Assembly: GCF_002878395.1 (NCBI RefSeq)
Contig: NC_061117.1
Span: 225,893,453-225,957,452 of the forward strand
Source of the DNA: Capsicum annuum
Taxonomy: Eukaryota > Streptophyta > Magnoliopsida > Solanales > Solanaceae
Length of the DNA: 64,000 nt
Direction of reading: 5' to 3'
Both the position numbers and the translations under genes were made by a program. This document shows, in pieces, positions 37,691 to 48,300 of the stretch. Positions within the stretch are counted from its first letter, which is position 1. Every line of letters starts with the position of its first letter. The notes below the pieces were generated by a model. It ran no database searches. It saw only the letters and a list, made by a program, of their open reading frames with translations, and had not been told where the DNA came from.

Positions 37691-40650
37691 TTTTTTCATT
37701 TTATGATTATCATATCTAAATCAAATTAAGTGTATCTTGACTACTAGTATATTTGCTTTTGGTATAAATTAAATCAAAAATCTTATAGCTTGAAAATTCG
37801 GTTTGTTAATCTCTAATTCACACTTTTGGATCACATTTTCTACTTAATTTTGTTCATTTTATATACTTATCCGTCTTATTTACTATTTACGTGATATTCT
37901 TTTCTTTTTAATATGTCTTCGAGAAAATAATATCTTTTATATATAAAAATAATTTAATTTAACTTTTTATTTTACCTCTAATAAAAATAATTTATTGTCT
38001 CACAAGTTTTTTATAACTTACTTTCAACCACAGATTTAAAAAATCTACCTTTTATTCTTAAATTGATTGGTTAATCAAACATCAACACATTAATTGAACA
38101 TAAGAAATAATATTTGACTGTTACAATAAAATAGAATTCAATGATATACCACGTAAATTGAGATGTAGGAAGTAACATATATTATTTAAAAATAACTTAA
38201 AAAATATCATAAATATCAGTAATCAATAACTTAAAATATTATCGACATATAAAAAATTTGATGGATTCTCCATATATTATACATAAAAATTTTGGTTGCT
38301 CTTTAAATTCCATCAGTGTCATGTAAATTGAGACAAATAAAGTAACATATATTATCTAAAATTATGTAAAAATACTATAAATTGCAGTAATTAACAACTT
38401 AAAAAATTTAAAGATCGTACAAACATCTATAAATTATATAAAAAATTCGGTTGACTCTCTAAATTACAACAGTGACATATAAATTCAAATAATGAAAGTA
38501 ACATATATTGTCTAAAAATTTATGAAAAGTATTAGATATCGTTAAAATATTTAAAGATTGTAAAAAAAAATTTCATTGACTCTTTAAAATCTGTGTGTAT
38601 CATATGTATGGTGACAACTAAATAAAAATGGACAAGCTAGAGAGAAATGAAGGGAAGCTCATTTTAACAAGTAAAACGCTTTTCTAGAACCCATCTTACA
38701 TGTAAATAAATACTGCCTTCAGTTTTGACTAACGTGCACTGCCAGAAAGGTGCACGTTAGCCCAACACATATGGACCCTAGAAGTCAGAATTTCAACAAA
38801 GGGGGTTCAATATTCGAAGAAAACCTAGCTGAAGGGGTTCAATACCTACTATAGACATATAAAAATAATTTTAACTATGTATAAATGGTGTATTTTTCCG
38901 TCGAAGGGGGTTCGGCCTCAAGGCCTGGCTCCGCCCCTGTATATAACTTAGGTAAAAAAACTAAATACACCTCTATTTATTAGATACAAGAGTCTGTGCT
39001 CATATGTTATTTTTTTGTCTTAATTTATATGAATTTTTTGTCTCAATTTATATAATACTGATAAATTTTAGAGAGTCAATTAAATTTTTTGTACGATCTT
39101 TAAATATTTTAAATTTGTAATGATATACAATATTTTTTATATAATTTTTAGACAATAAATGTTACTTATTTAGAGAGTCAATCAATTTTTTTATATAATT
39201 TGTAGATGTTTGTTTGGTCTTAAATTTTTTTAAGTTGTTAATTACTGTAATTTATAGTATTTTTACATAATTTTTTTTTACATATTTTGAATTGTTAATT
39301 ATTGTAATTTATGGTACTTTCTATTATTTTCAAACATTTGATTACAATCTGTCATTATGTGTTGTCTATATTACATGTCAGTAATCCTACTTATTTGTTT
39401 TTACTGCATGTCTGTTTTCCAACAGATTTGAATTAGAGTCTGACGAAAGATATAAGAACTATGCTGTTGACCATGTGTAAAATACATAATCACATAGGCG
39501 TATTCAGAATTTCAAAAGAATGAATGAAGTATTATAAAAATAGTTCGAGCATGAGGTCACATAGATGTGTTTTACTGTTTTCCTAATATGCCACTTGTTA
39601 AAAACTATTTATCCTAAGTCCTTAAATTCTATGCGCATTAACATAAACATCAGAATATTACCAAATAGATTTCCCATTAGCTTTGTGCTTTACATCCAAG
39701 TTGCATTTAGTCATTTAATTTACTTTACATCATAAGATGTTGCAACATTTTAGTGGTGGATCTACATTTTTGTACAAGCTAGCATAGTGGCAAATCTAGC
39801 TTGTGATAAGAAGTTTAACTGAATTTACTTTAGGTTTAAATTTCATTTCGTCATAAAAAAAAAATTTATTTTAATTTTTTTTGTTTCTAATTTTCCGTAT
39901 GATTTTTTTGATTCTGCCACTAGACTAACGTGAAATAGGTTCAAAGTCCAGACTTATCCCATGTTAATAGTTTGAGTCAGATCAATAATCGTTGTTACAA
40001 AAACCGATTAAATTAGTAAGATCAATCCTACTATTAGCGATAGTTCAGGAGAATTTTTGAATCAGTTGGGTTATTCCATTAACTATGTAAAATAATTCAA
40101 ATTTACTCATGAAGAATGCGTTAATGGTAGACAATAAGAGATTGGTAGTCGACAAGCGCAAATCTAACCTATTTTTATGTAACGACAAAGATAAATATGA
40201 CCTCGATAATTAACTGATGACAACTCTGAATCATTTCACCTGATTACAAATTTAGACCTTGCCCTTTTTAAATTAGTCAAAAACACATTTACGATATCAC
40301 TTGTTTCGTGGGTCTCATATTTAAACAATCCTTACTTTCTTTACCTACCTAAACTATTCACCCCATTTTGTATTAAAATACACCTCAACAAGTTAGCCAA
40401 ACATTTATTCCCAATCGACAACAGGAACGCAATGACCAACTCAACCATCGAGTTGTGTCTTAATTGATAGTTGAGGTGTGAAACTCGTGAAAAAGTGATA
40501 GTTTAGGTGTATTTTTTATTTTTTTAGTTCATGTCATAGAATATTAGTAATTTATTTTCATTCATGTCTCCATGATCTGACCGTTGGGTTGCCACCCTAT
40601 GAATAAAAAAAAGTGACCGTTACAAATCTCAGCTATTCCCATCAGTTTAA
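37691..40650. other. AT-rich spacer between PA200 and the membrane-protein gene
   Basis: No coding region is seen. The stretch holds the foldback described separately, a fragment with GGCCTGGCTCCGCCCCTG near 38918-38938 (a dispersed nightshade repeat end) and a dispersed-looking block at 40440-40530 (ATAGTTGAGGTGTGAAACTCGTG). The two flanking genes are divergent, so both promoters lie at its edges. Confidence 0.7.
38365..39275. repeat. Long AT-rich foldback with ~220-bp arms
   Basis: The left arm (about 38365-38600) is closely matched by the reverse complement of the right arm (about 39069-39275). Shared blocks include TTATGTAAAAATACTATAAA, GTAATTAACAACTTAAAAAA, ACAAACATCTATAAATTATA, GTTGACTCTCTAAA, and on the inner side GACTCTTTAAAATCT facing TTTTAGAGAGTC. 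Each arm is itself made of units of about 125 bp, and a further unit lies outside the left arm from about 38130. The loop is about 470 bp. Confidence 0.8.
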
Positions 40651-40824
40651 ATATCTAAATATTCCCCCCCTTTATTTCGGACATCAAAAGCTATCACAAT
40701 TTTCTCTTATTGCTAAAGCTCTCTAATTTCTCCCTTAATTCTTATTATTTGTTAGTGTTTTTTGTTTTGCTGTTCTATTAGTAGTAACATTTTCTGTTTT
40801 TTTTATTCAAGGAAGTTTCCATCT

Positions 40825-41499
40825 ATGGCAGAATCAAAGGATTGCCATGTCATCGTCGAGATCCCTGTCGACGAAGAGCACCGACAGAAACTTTCTTCAG
40901 CTATCACTACTATAACTGCAATTCAAAACCACCCATTAATGGAAATCTCAAAAAGTCCAGGTCATCTCTTGCTTCTCAAGCTTTGGCAAAGAGAAGAGGA
41001 TCTCTCCGGCCGAAGGATTGCGGCCAGAGAGACGCGAATGGACACCATTCGTAGAGAGATATTTCAGATTTGCTGTTTCTTCTTTATCTTTCACGCACTG
41101 TTCTTTACGATTCTGTTTACATCTGTTTCGGAGGATCATAACGATGGCAATGTTGTGTGTAGGAAATGGTGGATTCCTTCGGTTTTGTCTGTTTGTACTT
41201 CGTTTTGTGTTGTGTTTTTGGTGCAGGTGAAACTTTACAGGTTCTGGAAGGTGTCGAGGCAGTTGCAGAGGGAGAGGGGGGATGGTAGAGCAGTGACAAG
41301 GTGTATATCGGAGTTGAGGATGAAAGGGGCGAGTTTTGATCTGTCGAAAGAGCCGTTGATTGGGAAGAAGATGAAGAGCTCCAGTGTGGAGATCAAATGG
41401 AAGCCATTGACATGGTTATCTCAGTATGTTGTAACTATTTGTCTTGTTTGTTTTACAGGTTTGGTCTTCCCTGCTTCCAGGCTCATCCTCTGTGCTTGA
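40825..41499 (+). CDS. Unrecognised plant membrane protein, 224 aa, intronless
   Basis: I do not recognise the family. I chose the ATG at 40825 over the in-frame ATG at 40762 because 40762 gives a Phe/Cys/Ser-rich, UTR-like extension and the downstream start MAESKDCHVIVEIPVDEEH looks like a normal N-terminus. Residues about 1-80 are polar, with an acidic then basic region (LWQREEDLSGRRIAARET). Three hydrophobic segments follow: about 92-112 (FQICCFFFIFHALFFTILF), about 128-148 (WIPSVLSVCTSFCVVFLVQV) and about 200-222 near the C-terminus (YVVTICLVCFTGLVFPA). A basic loop (KLYRFWKVSRQLQRERGDGR) lies between the last two. There is no signal peptide. It probably lies in an internal membrane or the plasma membrane; no catalytic motif is seen. 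Codon use looks like a real gene and no repeats interrupt it. It is divergent from PA200 and convergent with THO3. Confidence 0.8.
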   Translation: MAESKDCHVIVEIPVDEEHRQKLSSAITTITAIQNHPLMEISKSPGHLLLLKLWQREEDLSGRRIAARETRMDTIRREIFQICCFFFIFHALFFTILFTSVSEDHNDGNVVCRKWWIPSVLSVCTSFCVVFLVQVKLYRFWKVSRQLQRERGDGRAVTRCISELRMKGASFDLSKEPLIGKKMKSSSVEIKWKPLTWLSQYVVTICLVCFTGLVFPASRLILCA

Positions 41500-42348
41500 T
41501 GTTCTTCAGTATCTGTTCATACACAAATTGCAGACATCCAAATTGTGGTATCCGACAACGAAAAAAAGGGTAAATGGTTATTCTTAGATTGATCTTTTCA
41601 TCTTCAGTAAGCAGTATCCCAGTTGTGCTTCATGTATTGAGCTGCCTTTGTTACTTTTTTTAGGGAATATATTGAGCATACTCCCCATTTCCCAGTCCAA
41701 ACTATGAAATTAGAGCTGAGTGGCTTGAAAAGGAACCGAAAAAACAAGACATGGCAAGAACAAATTGGCCCTTTGGTTCGACATCATGGTATGGAGCAGG
41801 GAAATAGTGGGCTAGCCAGGGGAAAGAAGGCAGCATCCCGCATTCACGCAGGGTTCAGGGAACTCAAGGAGATGAAATGTTGACAGTCTACTTCAGTACA
41901 ACTGACTTCATAACTTGAATCGGTGACTTATAGGTTACATGGAGATATTCTTACTGTTGCTCAAATGGTGATTTCCCTCTATTTGATTGTGCTGCAATGA
42001 CATCAGTACTGGAAACTTGCTCACCATCTTCTCGGGGCCTCTCGACTCTACTGAACTTATAATCCTAGAGCTTGGAAGAATATCAGGCTCACACTGCTTG
42101 CCCACTGCAGATCTAGATTTTCGAGAACCAGCACTTTTGATGGGAAATATGATTACATAACATGAAAACACTACCCGAGTTGTAATCTCTTTCATAATAA
42201 TGTGTACAGAATTTTCCAACATGCAGTACAGTACTATTTGAGTCTGGATTACCATGTGAGGAAAGTTGTTCTGTTCTTAGATTACAAAGACCTTTTTAAG
42301 GATTTTTTTTTTTTTTTTAATATGTATAAGAAGTGACCTTTGGGCGCT
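41500..42348. other. Convergent 3' region between two genes
   Basis: No further coding region is supported. This interval must contain the 3' UTRs of the plus-strand membrane-protein gene and the minus-strand THO3 gene. The 106-codon minus-strand frame at 41935-42255 has no recognisable motif and is probably THO3 3' flank. Confidence 0.6.
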
Positions 42349-45300
42349 TTATGCACTCTCGAAGCCAAATATGCGGAACACACCTACATAGCAGAAGAAG
42401 AAAAATTGTTAGCCCTCGTATAAAAAGGAAAGATATCATTAATTAGGGATGTTTTTTTCTGTGCACCCCGGGATTAGTCGGGGCTCGAAGAGTCTCGGAC
42501 ACGCGGTGCAAGTCAAAAAAAAAAAAGATATCATTAATTAGGGAGACTTTCGGTACTCATTACAATTTTTTTTTTTTTTAAAAGGAAAGATGTTGTTGGT
42601 TCTTTCTTAAAGCCAGAAAGGCATACCTTCATCAGCTGAGTACTTGTTCTTATCATCCCCAGCATAGGCAAGCAAGTTGTGTTTTGGATTCCATTCCACG
42701 CTGTTCATTGGAGCACGACATGGAATCTGGTGAACTGATCGTCCAGTTTGGACATTAGCCTGTGAACAATAATGGCTAAGTTGTTAAGATATTATTCTCT
42801 ATGTAGAATAAAGTATACAGGTTCCCGAGCACATACGATATCAATAAATAGATCTTCACTAGCAGAGGCAATGTATTCTCCTGTGTGATTGAAACTTATT
42901 GTCCGAACTGGCCACCTGAGTAACAAAAAAACTTGAAAAATCAAACTGTCCCTAGGAAACTAGTGCAAGTAAGATTGACGAAAATCATACTTGAGAACTT
43001 ACTCGAGTTTTGTAAATGTTCGAATACATAGCATATCCTTAATGCTCCAGAGGCTCACCAATGAATCAGCACTTCCAACAGCGAAATATCTTGTGTAACA
43101 TTGAATCAAAATAAGGAATTATTAGTTCAGAGGAAAAAAATTCCTAACTCATGGTCTGAAAGCCCTATGTGTGGTCCTTCAACAAAAACCATAATGACAC
43201 CATATCATAGTGTTCGCCCTATGTGTGGTCCTTGGACAAAAGCCTTATCGACATCCTACTGCTATAGAAGCTACTAGATGCTTGGAACTACATCCGAAGA
43301 ATTCTCCCACTGATAGAAAGGAACGTCACATATTCTAAAGCTGTCTGAGACCTCTTTAATTTTCATTTAAACCATAGCAAAGGTGGCATACAGAAAAATA
43401 CAAGCTCACCTCCCTAGTGGATCAATAGCAATGCAGTAACAACCAGCAGTGTGAGCATTAAGCGTGTTAACGGCTTGTAGAGACGGATAAGCTAAGACTT
43501 CCACGGTTCCTATACGACAAGCAGAAGAAGTTTAGGACTGAGAAGAGTTCATATTAGTAAGTCAAGTAACTGCCATCTCACTAATTTGTACTCACCATTT
43601 CCAGTTGTAAGAAAGAACATATCGCCACCCAAGTTCCATGCAATCTCATTTACCTGATGAGGCAAAAGTGTAAAACAATTGGAACTCTGGAGAGCTCAAA
43701 AGCGTTAACACGTAACAGTATGGAACCCATCATGCTGATTACTACTCTTTGCAACTAAGTACTTTTTTTAAACAGGTAAACTCCTTGCAACTAATTCCTT
43801 TAAGAAACAGGAGGCTGGTCACATGCATGGTAAAGAATGCAGCATGAAACAAACAGCTATGAAGAGTTTCCACAACTGAAGTGAAAGACTTGTCCTAAGA
43901 AGAAAAAGCATCCGCCCATACTCGAAATTGAAGGGCATCTCTAGGTTAAAGGAGACATAGTTATTTATACCATAAGAACAGCAAGTCCGGAGAGAATTAC
44001 ATGCATCAGACATGTTTCTACAATAACAAGTACTTGAATCTGCCCCCGTGAAGGGAAGAGAAGATGACACCTAAGAAGAAGAAGAACTGATGCTGTGTGA
44101 ACTCAAGTTTTTTTCAGAATGTCCAACAGAACCCTACTTCGAGAATTAGTTACACCAAAGAAAATAAAGCTCAAAACTTGCAGCAACGCATCTGAGAAAT
44201 TTAATTTACTTAACAACATTTGCAACAGAAAGGAAGGGCCAACAGTAAGAGAAGGAGACAGACAAAATGCAGTAGCGTTAAACCCAGTACATGACAACTC
44301 CAAATAACTTCTGGTAACTGGCTAGATGGGCTTATGAATCAGCTTAAATTTAGTTGGGGGAGAGACTACCTCATAATTAAATTTACGCTTATGAATAGGC
44401 TTAAACTTGCGAACATCCAATATTGTTAGCTCATCATCCTGCACCATATAATAACTGAATAAGAAAGGGCACCAAATTGGTAACCGTGATAGGTAAATAA
44501 TAGGGAACTCCATAAAATATAAAAGGTAATGCATGTAACAGAAAGAGACGAAGAGATATACTTGCACACTCATTTTGACTACATACATATCTAGGAGCAG
44601 CTAAGATGATAGAATCACGATATAGGTGTGATTTAAGACATTAATAAGTGAGAAAATGAAATAATGAGTACCCTGTTCCCAACAGCTATATGTGTCCCAT
44701 CAGGCTTGTATGTGATATTGATATTTTCCCCACTGAGCTCAACTTGCTGTGAGCATTTCCCATCTGCCAATTGCAGGCCAAATGTGTTAATATCTGTAGC
44801 ACCCTGACCAATAAAAAATCTACAACACCCTGGCAATTTGACGAGAAACTAGGCAATGAAAGTGCACGTAGAGTTTTTTTTTTTAGTAGTACTACTAATA
44901 GAGAAAAAGGTGCATGTAGACTTAATTATTACTCTTTGAGGAGTCAAATAACTTTTTCTTTGACCAAACATATTTTCACGTACTTACTAAGTATTTTTCA
45001 TTATTAAAATTAAGTTTGTAATATGTCTAGTTTCTAATTATCAAAATGTTATTCTAAAAGTATCAAGAAACAGATGTCTGAGTTGAGACCGAAAATTAGA
45101 AGGTTTGACTCTATTAGTACAAGGGTACTCTAGAGTCCAGACCCCTTCATTCTTTTGAAACAGAAGAAGTATAGTGTTCTTGGAACGGTTACTTTACGGG
45201 GGGGAAAATGGAAGCGCAGATATTTAACAACAAGGTTACACCTTTTAGGCTCTAAGTTACATATATATTATTCAGGTAACTTCAATATACATAGGCTCTT

Positions 45301-48300
45301 GTAGCATTGCATCACTAGAAGTCCAATTTCTCATTATTTCATACAGCACTTTTGCCGCTTAATGCTGGTGCGAAAAAATTTAAACTTACTACGAGCATCC
45401 CATAATCGAACTGTCTTGTCACCAGATGCTGTAGCTATCAATTCTGCATGTTTGGGATCCCAGCATAACTGGTCCACACTGTCAGTGTGACCCTTTAATT
45501 CAACATCTTTCACCTTACCCTGCAAAAGAGATATCAGAGACTTGGAGTGAACTGGGACATAAAGAAATTCCATACTCCATCTCTCAAAATAGAGAAAAGA
45601 CTAGAATATTGAAATCAAACATAAATAGGGAGCCACAATTTAAGCTCCCTAAGATCAAAAGCTATTAAAGCTCCACATTTTTGCAAGCAAAGGCAAAAGA
45701 TCCTACAATCTTCATGCTAATTCCAAAGTTGAGGAACTTAGGATTGAGATTATGAAACAAGATAAAAGTATATTTATAGCCTTGATACAGAGAAATGAAA
45801 CTTTAAGGCAAAATATCCTACAATCTTCATGCAAATTCCAAAGTTGAGGAACTTAAGATTGCGACAATAAAACAAGATAAAAGTAAGTTTATAGCCTTGA
45901 TACAGATTACAGAGAAATGAAACGTTATCATTCGAGTTATAGAGCACTCAAATTTATTGCATAAAATTTTGAGCTTGCATCCACTAACTAATTATAAGTT
46001 TTTTCAGTCCTGCAAAGACACTATATACTCTCCCTCTCTCTCTCTCTCATGTTTTTGGCTTGTAAGCACTAACAAGGTATTAGCACTTTTTGATAATAAG
46101 CACGGCCTTCCCTTCATCCTAAACGAGTAGAAGAAGCCTTCCATTTGCAAACATCATCGTATGCAAGCTATGTCAAAGATCTCACAAACCCATTTTATAC
46201 TCTTTCCAATTTTCTACTTCAGCAATAGGATTAGGAATGAGGATATCAGGGACAAAGTGGGAGTGGTCTCCATAGTGGACAAGATGAGGGCATGTGAAGG
46301 TTGCATCATACAAGACGTTCAACTCCTATTGGTCAATTCATCACTTGTCTGATAACTCTTTACTATTTCTATCCACATAATTTTCTGCAAATATGAATTG
46401 AAAATGTCTTTTCTATTGACCGTCTGATGTCTCTAAAAACAAATGATTGAAATTGTCCTTTCAATTACCATCTCAATTACCATCATCACTATATCTCTTT
46501 ATACTGAAAGATCGACTTCCAACCCTGTCGAACCCCCTTCTGCTCCTCCCTCAAATAAAAGTTTGTACCGAAGATGGGCGAGTGGTTTTGTGTGACCTCC
46601 TCGTATCTTTCCTAAGAAGACATGATACCATCACAGCAGATTCAAATACTGTACAACAACCATTCTATCCAAATAAAAGAGAGAAGAAGCCTATTTATCA
46701 AGAAAACAAAAGGAAGAAAGAGATAGAGGGAGAGGGCGAAAGCAAGCCTATTAATTTCCAAATCACTATCTGCCCCTGTTTCTTACAAATAAAGCACTAC
46801 TTAATCCCGTATTTTGGGTTCCCTCTAGATTATATTTTTTGCCAGAATAACTTCCATTGTAAATAGAATGTGCAAAGGTTGCAGATGGGTCTGGAGAAAT
46901 CTCAAAAGTATCTTTTCCTCGTTAAACTTTTTAGGTCATTCCAACTTAAAAGATCTCACAACCAAGCAGCAACCAAGTCTTTCTTTAGCTTCAACTTATT
47001 TTCTGTCTAGTCACTTTTTCCTTCATTACTTTCTCATTCGATGCAAGGCAAAGAAAGCTACTTTGTCTTATTATGACACTAATAGAACTGTAGCCCATAT
47101 TGATCTGTGACATTTTCATCTGAACACTTAAATTGTTAGAGAGCACACTTGTAAACATAATTATGGCTTATGCCAACTTAATTATGTCTTCAATACATCG
47201 CTCACAAGCGGGTCTGGTTCTTTTTCATGGATCATGCACATGCAAAAAAATTTTGATAATGGGTGGCGGTGAGACTCGAACCAAGAACCTATGTTTGTGA
47301 TGGTGCCATCTTGAAGTGTGTAACCATCTCATTTAAAAGCTTAAATAGTTAGAGAGAGCACATTTTTATTTACTAATTATGTCTTCAACATTCGGCTAAC
47401 CAACAACAACATACCCAGTGTAATCCCACAAGTGGGTTTGGGGAGGGTAGGGAGTACGCATCCCTTTGTGGGGTATAGAGGCCGTTTCTAACAGACCCTC
47501 GGCTCAAAACATTCTGCTATCCTATTGCATAAAACAACAATTAATTGGTTTATCCAAATTATGCAGATATTTAACACCTCTAATACAAGATTGTGTTGGC
47601 TATGTCACAACTCACAAGGGAGAAAAAGATAATGACACAGCCAATTATTGTCAGTCTAGAATAAGTTTCTCCAGAACTTTTCCATTCAACAGAAATTGGC
47701 ATGGAATCATACAGAACATATGTTTTGGTGTAAGTTTTTTGTAATAAGAGTGAACCGGCTCTAGTTCCCACCTAATGCCTAAATTGATTCAAGAAATTAA
47801 TCTTTTACTTTCTGAAGCCACTGGTATTTCATTTGTTTGTTATCAAGCCACAACTCATTCATCACTTGTATTGGCGTTGGACCAGGTAATCATTAATGTG
47901 CAATCAAGCATTGGTGTGTGAAAGAAACTCTAAAACATGATAGACTTTCTTCTTTCTTTTTGGATAAGTAACAAACCCTTTTTTTCAAACTTAACTGCAA
48001 CAAGCATTTCCATCACAGCTTCCGCCACTCATACTACACAGGACTAGGCGTTGGTAGAAGCAACTAAAATGAGACACCAGCTTCTTAACTCTGGAGAAAA
48101 TAAAAAAATCTCATTTTGTCTATTGTAGATGAATTTATCCAGTTTATTTACAACATCCAGTTTCCCACTTCAAACTCTTGATAACAAAATCAGGTCCTAA
48201 AACAAGTAGAACCGTCAAAAATCAGAGAAGGTGGGTAGAAGGTTAATAGATAGCCGAATGGTGTCGCACTTTATCTGGGAGAAACAGGGGCTGGCCTCAT

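Noticed and set aside
46447..46866. 139-codon plus-strand frame
   Set aside because: It lies antisense in THO3 intron 2 among retroposon scraps, starts at an arbitrary ATG and has no recognisable domain.
47270..47330. Possible tRNA gene because of a B-box-like GGTTCGAGTC (reverse strand)
   Set aside because: No cloverleaf can be drawn around it; it fits a tRNA-derived SINE relic better.
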